64,000 nucleotides of DNA from Planctomycetota bacterium (GTDB lineage Bacteria; Planctomycetota; J058; JAJDCQ01), in assembly GCA_029260755.1 (NCBI GenBank), contig JAJDCQ010000239.1, forward strand, positions 1-64,000, in the 5' to 3' direction. Below, piece after piece: positions 35,501 to 44,933 of the stretch (position 1 is its first letter; each line of letters opens with the position of its first letter). Both the position numbers and the translations under genes were made by a program. The notes beneath the pieces were generated by a model. The model searched no databases and was not told where the DNA came from. It saw nothing but the letters and a program-made list of their open reading frames with translations.

Positions 35501-36768
35501 CGAACCACTGGTTCAACCTCGGGAACTCGCTCTACAGCATGGGCGCGCGCGAAGACGCGGCTGCGTCGCTGCGTCGCGCCGTCGCCATCGAGCCGCGTCA
35601 CGCCGAGGCCTGGTGCGAGCTCGGGCGCTCACTGGCCGACCAGGGCGATCGATCCGGGGCGCGGGCCGCGTTCGACAGCGCCCTTCGGGTTCGACCGACC
35701 CTGGCCGTGGCGCTGGCGCGGCGCGCCGCCGTGCAGGACGACCCGGCCCGGGCGCGGGCGGACATCGACCGCGCCCTCGAGATCGCCCCGGACTCGGCGG
35801 ACGTGCTCTACGAGGTGGGCACCCAGCGCTACGGTGAGGGCGACCTCGACGGCACGGTCGAGATTCTCGATCGGATCCTGGAGGCGAGACCCGATACGCC
35901 GTGGGCTCGCGCGTATCGGGCGCTCGCTCTCCGCGACCGAGGCGACGCGGCCGCTTCGGTGCGCGACCTGGATCGACTGGTCGAGGCGCTGCCCGAGCAC
36001 GCCGGCTACCGCGTCGACCGGGCGGTGTCGCGCGCGGCGATGGGTGACCTCGAAGGCGCCCGGGCCGACGCCGCGGAGGCTCGGAGGGTGGGCGGCGGCG
36101 ATCGATACGTCCTCCTCCGGCTCGCCGAGCTCGAGCTCCAGCACGGCGACCTCGACGAGGGGATCCGCCTTCTCGACCGGGCGGTCGCGACCGGCGCGGC
36201 GCCCGACCCCGGTGCGCTCGTGCTGCGGGCCGTCGGTCGGCTCTACCGGGGAGAGCCCGACGCGGCGCTCCCCGACGCCGACCGCGCCGTCGAGGTGTTC
36301 GATCACTTCTCGAGCCGAGCGCTGCGGGGGCACGTCCGCTGGCGGGCCGGCGATCGGGATGGCGCCCTCGAAGACCTCGAGCTGGCCACCGCCGGAGCGA
36401 GACATCGGGGCGAGCCCTGGGGGCTGCTCGCCCTCGTTCGGCTCGACGGCGACGATGTCGAAGGCGCCGTCGCGGCGGCCGACGCCGGGCTCGCCCGCGA
36501 GCCCGACGAGCCGACCTGCCTCGTCGCCCGGGCGCTCGTTGCCGTGCGCCGCGGTGACCTCGACGCGGCGCGCGCCGATCTCGACGCGGCGATCGATCAC
36601 GACCCGGACGCCGACCGAGCCTGGCGCGAGCGCGCGCGCCTCCGGGCCAGCGGGGGGGATCGCCCCGGCGCGATCGCCGACCTCGAGCGCTTCGTCGAGC
36701 TGACCCGCTTCCGGCTCGAGGCAGCCGCCGCCCGCCGCGAGCTGGAGGAGCTCCGCCGTGGCCGGTGA
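32584..36768 (+). CDS. Giant transmembrane Ser/Thr kinase with about twenty TPRs
   Basis: 1394 aa. The kinase domain (about 13-280) is complete: GRGGMG, Lys44, HRD 136-138, DFG 156-158 and GTPTFMAPEQ. A TM helix (about 307-328) follows, then the middle domain shared with two neighbouring kinases (ALGLGEVAVEAEQWDVARSAFDRA; DAVFALVAERDAETVRVLGEALDEVT). From about residue 600 to the end the sequence is an almost uninterrupted TPR superhelix of roughly twenty repeats. Such arrays bind peptides or proteins; here they would face the periplasm. The gene overlaps the next kinase gene by 11 bp, so the two are co-expressed. Confidence 0.93.
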   Translation: MAEPTPPTARRLGRYELRGIAGRGGMGVVHRGFDPFLQRDVAVKVIEATAAANPEVRDRFFREARAGAKLRHPGIVAVHEVGTHDGQPFLVMDWVEGESLEALVEKGKKRVTPRRLVQLVREVALALDHAHAQGVLHRDVKPANVLVDRAGRARLTDFGLARDITAGELTATGQVMGTPTFMAPEQAGGRSREQGPATDVYGLGGLLYHGLVGRPPFTGRRAIDVIRKVLFEEPTPPSQRMPRVARELEIVTLKCLAKEPERRYAGPGEVAAELARWRDGEAIVALPPGRIERARVWVRRRPGRAAAVVAALIVLAFGVAWPIAAGRIAAKARRNAAEAEARAAVAAFADTRAMREATPGRRLGAGIDALGAAERLAEQVPGEVARTLTFEAALGLGEVAVEAEQWDVARSAFDRALATDVDDARARAALASVETARTQRRDARRAAVTAILERARSGELHRHPRGRRDAVFALVAERDAETVRVLGEALDEVTAALAAGTDLDPGQRLLARLSCEALGRLGLQDGAVGPLRRHLVASPDGRVAGPPIVALCRLEAHRAAGEVLEMFLRFRRDPSVANAFPHLGRLDPDAVEGAAVVDHVARALVHSSRGESSAALALLDQALACEPENALLRLERAIARQVAGELDGAVEDAERARALDDGSGVQARALFVISGVASLRGELPRAIELRREAVALEPEVALFWAALGEVCIAAGDLAGAADALRKATGLDPDVAANWANLAAALTDLGEATAARAAYARAIAIDERNARAWAGDALLRLMAGDAAGARASAARAVELAPNDPFCWQIRGRARTAQAELVGAVADLRRACALGPDLPGSWDSLGHALWRLGDHGGAEDAHTRAIEVSPRVATFWNNRAVVRRLLGKVDEAIADAEKGVELDPRFAGFYNILGLCLQDAGRLDEALAVFDRGLALEPDHGFLLANRANILYDRRDFAAAAREYRRATVIEPENANHWFNLGNSLYSMGAREDAAASLRRAVAIEPRHAEAWCELGRSLADQGDRSGARAAFDSALRVRPTLAVALARRAAVQDDPARARADIDRALEIAPDSADVLYEVGTQRYGEGDLDGTVEILDRILEARPDTPWARAYRALALRDRGDAAASVRDLDRLVEALPEHAGYRVDRAVSRAAMGDLEGARADAAEARRVGGGDRYVLLRLAELELQHGDLDEGIRLLDRAVATGAAPDPGALVLRAVGRLYRGEPDAALPDADRAVEVFDHFSSRALRGHVRWRAGDRDGALEDLELATAGARHRGEPWGLLALVRLDGDDVEGAVAAADAGLAREPDEPTCLVARALVAVRRGDLDAARADLDAAIDHDPDADRAWRERARLRASGGDRPGAIADLERFVELTRFRLEAAAARRELEELRRGR

Positions 36769-39700
36769 CCCGCCGAACCGCTCCGGCCGACCTCGGCCGC
36801 CACCGCGCCGCCGGCGCCGCACCGCGGACGAGGTCGACCCCGGCGAGCACGCGCTCGATGCCGAGGCGCCGACCGCGCCCCACCCGCCGCCGGGGGGAGG
36901 GCCGGGCGCGACGCTCGCCGTCACGGCGCCCCAGGCGGGCGCGGGCGCGGCGACCCCCGCTCCCGAGGCGCCGCCGAACGTCGGGCCCATCGGTCGGTTC
37001 CTCCCCCGGCGGGTCGCCGGACGCGGCGGCATGGGCGTCGTCTACCGGGCGCTCGACCCGACGCTCGGTCGCGAGGTCGCGCTCAAGGTGCTCGGCCCGG
37101 CGGCGGATGCGTCGGAGGAGGCCCGGAAGCGCTTCATCCGCGAGGCTCAGGCGACGGCGAAGCTCCGCCACCCGGGCATCGTCGCCGTCCACGAGGTCGG
37201 CCTTCACGAGGGGCGCCCGTTCCTCGTGATGGACTGGGTCGAGGGCGAGAGCCTCCACGAGCTGCTCGCCCGCAAGGCCCCTCCGCCGCGTCGGCTCGCC
37301 GAGATCGTGCGGGATGTCGCCCGGGCGCTTCACCACGCCCACGACCACGGGATCGTCCATCGCGACGTGAAGCCGCACAACGTGATGATCGCCGCCGACG
37401 GAGCCGCCCGCCTCACCGACTTCGGAATCGCGCGCGTCGCCGACGCGACCCGGATGACCGCCGACGGCGCGTTCATGGGCACGCCGTCCTACATGGCGCC
37501 CGAGCAGGCGGGCGGCGACAGTCGCGATCACGGCCCGGCGACCGACGTCTACGGCCTCGGCGGCATCCTCTACCGCGGGCTCGCCGGTCGGCCTCCGTTC
37601 ACCGCCTCCGACCCACGGGAGCTCCTCAAGAAGGTGATCATCGACGAGCCGACGCCGCCGTCACGCCTTCGCCCGTCGATCCACGCCGAGCTCGAGACGA
37701 TCGTGCTCCGCTGTCTCGAGAAGTCGCCGAGGCGTCGCTACGCCTCGGCCGACGAGGTGGCCGAGGAGCTCGCCCGCTGGCTCGAGGGCGACCCGATCGT
37801 GGCGCGTCCGCCGGGCCCGATCGAGCGCGCGCGTGCCGGCGCCCGGAGGCATCCCGTCCGGGCCGTCGCGGCGCTGGCTGGCGCGGGCCTCGTCCTGGTG
37901 CTCTCCGCGACGCCGCTCGTCCAGACGTGGAGAGCCGGGTCGGCCCGGCGCGGGGAGGCGGAGGCGAAGGCGCGCGCCGCGGCCGCGCTCCTCGAGCGGC
38001 TCGCCGCGGAGCAGTCCGGCGGCGATCAGCCGGCGGCGCTCCTCGGCGCCGGGATCGACGCGCTCGCCGCGACGACCCACTGGCGTTCGGTCGACCCGGG
38101 ATCGGAGCCGGCCCGTCGCCTCGCGTTCTCGGCCGCGACTCGGTTCGGGGATGCCGCGCTCGCCGCCGGAGAGTGGGAGCTCGCCGAGGGATCGTTCGAA
38201 CGCGCCCGCGCGACGGGCGTCGACGATGCCGAGGTGTCCGCCGGCCTGGAGCGATTGGCGGAGGCCCGGACGCGGAGCGCCGACGCTCGCCGCGCCGAGG
38301 TGTCCGCCATCCTCGATGCGGCCAGATCGGGCGCGCTGGGCGAGTCGCCCGCGCGTTTCGACGACGCCGTCTTCGCCCTCGTCGGGCGACCCCACCCCGA
38401 GACCGCCGCCGCCCTCGGTGAAGCGCTCGATGCGGTCACGACCGAGCTCCGAGACGCGATCGAGGACCTCCTCACGCCGGCGGTCACGCCGACCGAGGAC
38501 GAGCGGGCGGCGGGCGAGGGGTCCCTCCCGCCTCTCCCGGCCGACGTCGTCGAGCGCGCCCTCCGGATCGCGCGCGGCGACGCCGACCGAGACGAAGACC
38601 CCGTCTCGCGTGCGATTCGACGGGTCGAGCTTCGGAGCGCCCGCGCCCGCGACATGAACATGCGGCGCTTCGCGCCGGGCTTCGACAGCCTCGCCGCGGT
38701 CGCGCAAGAGACGCGGGCCGGGCCGTCGGGTAACCTCACCGCCCGGCTGGCGAGCGAGGCGCTCGGGCGTCTCGGCCATCCCGACGAGGCGGTCGCGCCC
38801 CTCCGGCGCCATCTCGCCGCCGCGCTCGATGCGCGCCTCGCCTCCCTCGCTGCGATCGCGCTGCTGCGGCTCGGGAGCCCGGAGGACGAGCGCCTCGTCG
38901 TCGCCGAGATCGCGCGGCGAGGTGGTCCCGGCGCCGCGTTCGCGCGGGCCGTGCGTCCCTACCTCTCGAGCGACGGTCGGAAGGCGGCCGTCGACCCCGA
39001 CTCGGAGGCGTACGAGGCGCGCGCCGATGCGCTCCGCGACGAGGGAGACTACCTGGTCGCCCGCGACGAGCTGACGGCCGCGATCGACCTCGCCCCCGAG
39101 CGGGTGACTCTCTGGGTTCTGCGGGCCGACATCCGACGTCTCCTGGGCGATCTCGACGGATGCTCGGCCGACGTCGATCGCGCGCTCGGGCTCGACGCCG
39201 ACGATCCCTGGGCGTGGCTCGTCCGAGGACGTCTCCTCGAGGATCGTGGCCGGCTCTCCGAAGCGCTCGCGGCCTTCGATCGAGCGATCGAGGAGGAGCC
39301 CGAGAACGTGGAGCCCCGCCGCGGACGCGCGGAGCTGAGGATGCGCGCGGGAGATCCTGCGGGCGCCGTCGAGGACGCCGAGCGGCTCGCCGCGATGGCG
39401 CCCGAGACCGCGGAGTGGTGGACCCTCCTCGGCCGAGCGTGCCTCGTCGCCGACGATCGTATTCGCGCTGTCGAGGCCTTCCAGCGAGCGGTCTCGCTCG
39501 ACTCCGGCGACACGACCGCCCGCGCGGGGCTGGCGGCGCTCGGCCACCGCGTCGCCGCCGATCCCGGTGCGCCGGACCCAGCCCTCGTCGACGCCGACCG
39601 GGCCGTCGCCGCCGCTCCGAACCTGTCACGGCCCTACCGCGCCCGCGCCCAGCTTCACTCCGACCGCGGCGACTTCGCCAAGGCCCTCGCCGATCTCGAC

Positions 39701-40399
39701 CGGGCCCTCGCGATCGACCCCGACGATGTTCCCGGCCGTCTCCTCCGAGCGCAGGTGCGGATCGAGGCCGGCGATGGGACCGGCGCCGTCGAGGACCTCG
39801 ACGTCATCGTGACCCGGGTCCCCGATCACCCGCACGCCCACGCGGAGCGAGCGCGCGCGCTCTTCGCCGCGGGCCGCTTCGAGGAGACGATCGAGGACCT
39901 CGACTGGATCATCGAGAGCCGGCCGGGCCTCCGCGGTTGGGCGCATTGCCTTCGGGCTGACGCTCACCGGATCGTCGGTCGCATCCCGGAGGCGCTGGCC
40001 GACGCCGAGCTCGCCGTCGAGATGGTGCCGGGATTCTCCTCCGCGCACCGTTCGCTCGGCGAGGTCCTCGTCGAAGTAGGGGAGCACCGGCGCGCCCTCG
40101 ACGCGCTCGAGAAGGCGATCGCGCTCGGTGAGCCCGACTCGGTCGCCGTCCGCTTCGCCCGGGGCAGGGCGCGAATCGGCCTCGGCGATCGCGAGGAAGG
40201 CGAGGCGGAGCTCGTGGCGGCGACCGAGCTCCACGCCGGCCACGCTGGGTTCCCCCAGGTCTGGCGCGAGCTCGCCAATGTGCGGCGGGCCAACGGCGAC
40301 GTCACGGGCGCGCGCGCCGCGCTCGAGCGCTTCATCGCGACGACGCCCGACGAGGAGGCCCGCGTGGCAGCGGAGAAGGAGCTCGAGCAGCTTCGCTGA
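36758..40399 (+). CDS. Transmembrane Ser/Thr kinase with TPR array, overlapping the preceding kinase gene
   Basis: 1213 aa from a GTG at 36758, 11 bp inside the end of the previous kinase gene. A Pro/Arg-rich leader precedes the kinase domain: GRGGMG, Lys110, HRD 201-203, DFG 221-223 and GTPSYMAPEQ. A TM helix lies near 368-390. The middle domain (AATRFGDAALAAGEWELAEGSFERA; DDAVFALVGRPHPETAAALGEALDAVTTEL) is homologous to that of the two related kinases. About ten to twelve TPRs fill residues 750-1210. It is likely a duplication product of the upstream gene with diverged sensor repeats. Confidence 0.93.
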   Translation: MAGDPPNRSGRPRPPPRRRRRTADEVDPGEHALDAEAPTAPHPPPGGGPGATLAVTAPQAGAGAATPAPEAPPNVGPIGRFLPRRVAGRGGMGVVYRALDPTLGREVALKVLGPAADASEEARKRFIREAQATAKLRHPGIVAVHEVGLHEGRPFLVMDWVEGESLHELLARKAPPPRRLAEIVRDVARALHHAHDHGIVHRDVKPHNVMIAADGAARLTDFGIARVADATRMTADGAFMGTPSYMAPEQAGGDSRDHGPATDVYGLGGILYRGLAGRPPFTASDPRELLKKVIIDEPTPPSRLRPSIHAELETIVLRCLEKSPRRRYASADEVAEELARWLEGDPIVARPPGPIERARAGARRHPVRAVAALAGAGLVLVLSATPLVQTWRAGSARRGEAEAKARAAAALLERLAAEQSGGDQPAALLGAGIDALAATTHWRSVDPGSEPARRLAFSAATRFGDAALAAGEWELAEGSFERARATGVDDAEVSAGLERLAEARTRSADARRAEVSAILDAARSGALGESPARFDDAVFALVGRPHPETAAALGEALDAVTTELRDAIEDLLTPAVTPTEDERAAGEGSLPPLPADVVERALRIARGDADRDEDPVSRAIRRVELRSARARDMNMRRFAPGFDSLAAVAQETRAGPSGNLTARLASEALGRLGHPDEAVAPLRRHLAAALDARLASLAAIALLRLGSPEDERLVVAEIARRGGPGAAFARAVRPYLSSDGRKAAVDPDSEAYEARADALRDEGDYLVARDELTAAIDLAPERVTLWVLRADIRRLLGDLDGCSADVDRALGLDADDPWAWLVRGRLLEDRGRLSEALAAFDRAIEEEPENVEPRRGRAELRMRAGDPAGAVEDAERLAAMAPETAEWWTLLGRACLVADDRIRAVEAFQRAVSLDSGDTTARAGLAALGHRVAADPGAPDPALVDADRAVAAAPNLSRPYRARAQLHSDRGDFAKALADLDRALAIDPDDVPGRLLRAQVRIEAGDGTGAVEDLDVIVTRVPDHPHAHAERARALFAAGRFEETIEDLDWIIESRPGLRGWAHCLRADAHRIVGRIPEALADAELAVEMVPGFSSAHRSLGEVLVEVGEHRRALDALEKAIALGEPDSVAVRFARGRARIGLGDREEGEAELVAATELHAGHAGFPQVWRELANVRRANGDVTGARAALERFIATTPDEEARVAAEKELEQLR

Positions 40400-40434
40400 T
40401 CCGGGCTCGCTCTCGCTCGATGACCCTACACGAC

Positions 40435-40461
40435 GACGGGCGCCCCGAGAGGGCGCCCGTC
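40435..40461. terminator. Probable bidirectional terminator hairpin
   Basis: A perfect 11-bp GC-rich stem (GACGGGCGCCC) with a 5-nt loop sits in the 94-bp gap between two convergent genes. No strong U-tract follows on either strand, so efficiency is uncertain. Position between convergent stops supports a terminator role. Confidence 0.6.
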
Positions 40462-40493
40462 TTCGATGACTCGCTCGGCGATGACGTCCTGGT

Positions 40494-42128
40494 TTAGTAG
40501 ACGTCGCGGAGGTAACGACCCTCCTTCTTCATCGCCTTGAGGTAGTCCTTGGCGTAGGCGGTGTCCTTGCCGCTCTCCTTCTCGACGACCTCGTGGAGCG
40601 CGCCGTCGACGTCCTTCGCCATCCGGCGGGCGTCGCCGCAGATCGCGAACACGCCGCCGTTCTCGAACAGGCCGAAGACCTCGGCCGAGTGCTCCTTGAT
40701 CCGGTCCTGGACGTAGACCTTCTTGTCGCCCGAGCGCGACCACGCGATCGTGAGGCGGATCGAGCCGTCCTTCTCGTACTTCTGCATCTCCTCCTTGTAG
40801 AGGAAATCCTCGGACTCGAGCTGCTCACCGAAGAAGAGCCAGTTGAGGCCGGTGCTCTTCGTCGCGACGCGCTCCTCGATGAAGGCGCGGAACGGCGCGA
40901 TGCCGGTGCCGGGTCCGCACATGATGAGGTTCGTGTCGCCGGTCGGGCAGAGGAAGGTCTGGGTCGAGTGGAGGTAGCACGGGATCGTCGTGCCCGGCTC
41001 GCTCCGCGCGAGCCAGTTGCTGGCGATGCCCTTGCGGGTCCGGTCGCGCTGCTCGTACTGGACGCGCCGCACCGTCAGGTGGACCTCGTTCGCGTGGGCC
41101 TTCGGCGAGCTCGAGATCGAGTAGAGGCGGCCGCGCATGGCCGTCAGGCCGGCGATGAACTCGTCGGGCGAGCACTTCGGCGCGCCGAGCTCCTCGAGCA
41201 CGTCGATCACCTCGTAGGTGTCGGTGAACTCCTTGAGCTTGTCCTTGTTCTCCTTCTCGAGGAGGCTCTTCGCCGTGTCGCCGTCGAACTTGTCGGCGAG
41301 CTTGGAGAAGAAGGCGCGACCGAACTTGGTGACCGTCGCCCGCGTCTGGAGCGCCTGCTCGAAGGACATCTTCTCCTCGCCGACCGTCACCTCGGCGCCG
41401 GCGTCGAAGCCGCTCGCCTTGATGACCTTCCCGACGAGCTCGGGGTCGTTCGTCGGCCACACGCCGAGGGCGTCGCCGACCTTGTAGTCTAGCGACTTGC
41501 CGCCGCCCGACAGGTCGATCTCGTAGTGGCGGACGTCCTTCATGCTCTTCTCACCGCTGAGTCCGCGGTTCGTCTTGAGCTTCGCCTGGAAGGGGTTGTC
41601 CTTGTTGTAGTCGACGTCGACATCGGGCATCGCCGGGACGGCGGCCGTCTTCGCGTCTGCCTCCGACGACTTCGCCTTGGGCGTCTCCTGGACCTCGGTG
41701 CCCTTCGGAGCGCGCCACTCCGGCAGCTTGAGCGCCTCTTCCCGGTCGGAGAGCTCGAGGAACTTCGCCTTGATCTCCATCATCCGGGTCGGCCCGATGC
41801 CGAGGATCTCGGCGCCCATGCCGATCGCGATCTCTTCCTTCGGATCGAGATTCCCATCGACGTAGGCGATGTAGTACGCCGCGAGGATGATGTCCTCGGG
41901 GCTCATGAAGCCCTGACAGCCCATCACGAGCTGCTCGGGGAAGCCGGGCATCCGGTCGATCCACTCCTGAGCCTGCTTGCGGCCCTTCTCGGAGAGACCG
42001 GCGTTGTCCGACATCCGCTCGAGCGTGTGACGCTCCTCATCGGTGAGGAGGAGGTCGAACCACGCCAGGCTGACCAGGAAACGAAGGTTGTGGAGAATCG
42101 CTGATTCTTGTCCGACGACGGATGACAC
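40494..42128 (-). CDS. TerB-like domain fused to CysJ-type FAD/NADPH reductase
   Basis: 544 aa from the GTG at 42128, chosen because AAGGAGG lies 8 nt upstream; longer frames lack this. Residues 1-125 are helical with a TerB-like ILAAYYIAYVDGNLDPKEE segment. From about 178 the sequence follows the diflavin-reductase core: NPFQAKLKTNRGLSGEKSMKDVRHYEIDL-type entry, GDALGVWPTNDPELV, FAD motif RLYSISSS, NADPH motif GPGTGIAPFRAFIEER, LFFGEQ, ICGD and terminal GRYLRDVY. The flavodoxin domain of true CysJ is absent. The adjacent ferredoxin gene suggests it works as a ferredoxin-NADP reductase. A sulfite-reductase role lacks support, as no CysI is nearby. Confidence 0.88.
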   Translation of the reverse strand: MSSVVGQESAILHNLRFLVSLAWFDLLLTDEERHTLERMSDNAGLSEKGRKQAQEWIDRMPGFPEQLVMGCQGFMSPEDIILAAYYIAYVDGNLDPKEEIAIGMGAEILGIGPTRMMEIKAKFLELSDREEALKLPEWRAPKGTEVQETPKAKSSEADAKTAAVPAMPDVDVDYNKDNPFQAKLKTNRGLSGEKSMKDVRHYEIDLSGGGKSLDYKVGDALGVWPTNDPELVGKVIKASGFDAGAEVTVGEEKMSFEQALQTRATVTKFGRAFFSKLADKFDGDTAKSLLEKENKDKLKEFTDTYEVIDVLEELGAPKCSPDEFIAGLTAMRGRLYSISSSPKAHANEVHLTVRRVQYEQRDRTRKGIASNWLARSEPGTTIPCYLHSTQTFLCPTGDTNLIMCGPGTGIAPFRAFIEERVATKSTGLNWLFFGEQLESEDFLYKEEMQKYEKDGSIRLTIAWSRSGDKKVYVQDRIKEHSAEVFGLFENGGVFAICGDARRMAKDVDGALHEVVEKESGKDTAYAKDYLKAMKKEGRYLRDVY

Positions 42129-42180
42129 GGAGGCTCCCTCCTTGGTGCTCACTCGGTGCGGGCTCGACGAAAGTGGAGAA

Positions 42181-42202
42181 CGGGAGACCGTCAGGTCTCC
42201 CG
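42181..42202. other. 9-bp hairpin in the leader of the TerB-reductase gene
   Basis: CGGGAGACC and GGTCTCCCG form a perfect 9-bp stem with a 4-nt loop about 50 bp before the reductase start. It may be a terminator for the upstream ferredoxin gene or an attenuator. The remainder of the roughly 356-bp gap between ferredoxin and reductase holds no gene that I can support. Confidence 0.45.
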
Positions 42203-42484
42203 AGCCGTCCGGACGCGGTGGCGGGCGGACGATTCCTCCGAATTGGGGCGGCATTCTGCCATCGTCGTCGCGATCAGGGCAACGCAGCCGGGGGCGGCTC
42301 CGTCCGCGTGCGAGATCGGCGGCCCGATCAGGGTGAAGATGACTGAACCCTAGGCAAATCGATGAGAACGACCGGGCAACAGGAAGCCCTCGTCGCAACG
42401 CGAACGCGCGACGGAGAGCTCGCTGCGGCCCGGTCGATCGAGCCGGCGCGGACGCCGGCCGACTCCGAGACCTCAGGGGCTACG

Positions 42485-42796
42485 CTAGTAGCCCAGGTTG
42501 GTCTTCTTCTCTTCAGCCGACGGGAGCGGATCCTGCTTGGCGGTGATGTTCTCGCACTCGCCGCCCGTGGACTTCTCGGCGTTGATGTCGGTCCACTGCG
42601 TCTGATCCTCGGGGACGCTGTCGCCCGGGAAGATCGCCTCGACGGGGCACGCGGGAACGCACGCGCCGCAGTCGATGCACTCATCCGGATGGATGTAGAG
42701 CATGCGATCGTCCATGTAGAAGCAGTCGACCGGGCAGGTCTCCACGCAGTCGGTGAACTTACAGTCCTCGCAGTTTCCCGTCACGATGTGCGTCAC
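42485..42796 (-). CDS. fdxA: 7Fe ferredoxin (FdxA type)
   Basis: 103 aa from a GTG with AAAGGAG about 6 nt upstream. Cys residues at 9, 12, 17, 21, 25, 40, 43, 46 and 50 form the CxxCxxxxCxxxCP and CxxCxxCxxxCP patterns of FdxA ferredoxins, which hold one [3Fe-4S] and one [4Fe-4S] cluster. Length and the long acidic tail (DQTQWTDINA... region) match the family. It is a one-electron carrier. Neighbours are a peroxiredoxin (upstream, same strand) and a CysJ-like NADPH reductase (downstream, same strand), which could supply it with electrons. Confidence 0.93.
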   Translation of the reverse strand: MTHIVTGNCEDCKFTDCVETCPVDCFYMDDRMLYIHPDECIDCGACVPACPVEAIFPGDSVPEDQTQWTDINAEKSTGGECENITAKQDPLPSAEEKKTNLGY

Positions 42797-42828
42797 GGAT
42801 GGCTCCTTTCGCGAGCTCTTTCTGAGTT

Positions 42829-42855
42829 CTCCCGCGCGCCTGTCGCGCGCGGGAG
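42829..42855. other. 11-bp intercistronic hairpin between peroxiredoxin and ferredoxin genes
   Basis: CTCCCGCGCGC pairs perfectly with GCGCGCGGGAG around a 5-nt loop. In the minus-strand transcript it follows the peroxiredoxin stop by about 15 nt. There is no U-tract, so it may be a weak terminator or an RNA-stability element that sets different levels of the two products. Confidence 0.5.
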
Positions 42856-42870
42856 GAGTAGGTTACGAGA

Positions 42871-43533
42871 TCAGAGGCTCTTCTTGCAAAGGTAGAAGTC
42901 GAGCTTCTCGTAGTCGGCCGCCAGACGGTCGGCGACCTCCTTCTCGGTCTTGGGCGGCGGGACGATCACCTTCTCTCCCGGCTTCCAGTTGACGGGGCAG
43001 GCCACGCCGTTGCCGTCCGCGGTCTGGAGCCCGTCGAGGAGGCGGACCACCTCGTCGATGCTCCGGCCGACGTTGAGCGGGTAGTAGATCACGGCGCGGA
43101 TGGTGCGCTTCGGGTCGATCACGAAGACCGCCCGGACGGTCGCGGTGGCGCTCTCGCCGGGGTGCAGCATCCCGAAGAGGTTCGCGACCCTGCCGTTGTC
43201 GGCGATCATCGGGTAGTCGATCGTGACGTCGAACAGCTTCTTGAGGTTCTCGCGCCACGCGAGGTGGCTGTGGACGCTGTCGATCGAGATCCCGATCAGC
43301 TTCGTCCCGCGCTTGCGGAACTCGTCGTGACGACGCGCGAACTCGGTCAGCTCGGTCGAGCAGACCGGCGTGAAGTCGGCCGGATGGCTGAACATGATCG
43401 CCCAGCTGTCGCCCTGCCACTCGCTGAACTTGATCTCGCCCTGCGTGGTGGTGGCGGTGAAGTCGGGCGCCGTGTCGCCGATCCGGGGGATCCCCGTGGG
43501 GCCGTGGTCGTGATGGTCGTCGGTGCAGCTCAT
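42871..43533 (-). CDS. Peroxiredoxin (1-Cys/Prx6-like)
   Basis: 220 aa from the ATG at 43533. The peroxidatic Cys58 sits in PADFTPVCSTEL, and the long C-terminal arm (PLNVGRSIDEVVRLLDGLQ, then NWKPGEKVIVPPP) is typical of the Prx6/1-Cys group, which reduces H2O2 and organic peroxides. An N-terminal CTDDHHDH stretch is His/Asp rich and could bind metal. Another Cys occurs in VACPVNW near the usual second position. It is the first gene of an apparent set with a ferredoxin and a reductase, and is divergent from a radical SAM gene. Confidence 0.93.
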   Translation of the reverse strand: MSCTDDHHDHGPTGIPRIGDTAPDFTATTTQGEIKFSEWQGDSWAIMFSHPADFTPVCSTELTEFARRHDEFRKRGTKLIGISIDSVHSHLAWRENLKKLFDVTIDYPMIADNGRVANLFGMLHPGESATATVRAVFVIDPKRTIRAVIYYPLNVGRSIDEVVRLLDGLQTADGNGVACPVNWKPGEKVIVPPPKTEKEVADRLAADYEKLDFYLCKKSL

Positions 43534-43673
43534 CGCATCGCTCTCCCGGCGGGTCCTCTCTGACGGGCGTCGAGACGCCCCCGACGCGGGGGGCTCGGAC
43601 GCTCGTTCCAGCGGACGGCACGTTTTACAGCGGCTCGCGGAGGCTGTCAACGCGGCGCCGGGCGGGCCGCTTC

Positions 43674-43681
43674 GCTATCAT
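43674..43681 (+). promoter_or_regulatory. Putative extended -10 element GCTATCAT
   Basis: GCTATCAT ends 12 bp before the radical SAM ATG and is identical to the element before the kinase at 18603. No -35 at normal spacing is evident. Confidence 0.35.
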
Positions 43682-43693
43682 CATTGGACAGAG

Positions 43694-44776
<1,083 letters not shown>

Positions 44777-44933
44777 TCGCGACAATGTCCCGGCATTGAA
44801 TGAGACGCCAACGGCGTCACCGAGTTCGCATCCGATCTCAGCGAAACAGGATAGGACGACGCGCCAGGGAACCGTCTTTGCGGACTCGTGGGGCCCGCGC
44901 CGATCGGGGCGCGGAGCACGCCGGGAGGACGCC

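Noticed and set aside
40494-42128. Calling the reductase CysJ of sulfite reductase
   Set aside because: No flavodoxin domain and no CysI gene; ferredoxin neighbour points elsewhere.
40494-42398. Longer form of the reductase starting at 42398
   Set aside because: The extra 90 residues are low-complexity and cover the leader hairpin; GTG at 42128 has an AAGGAGG site.
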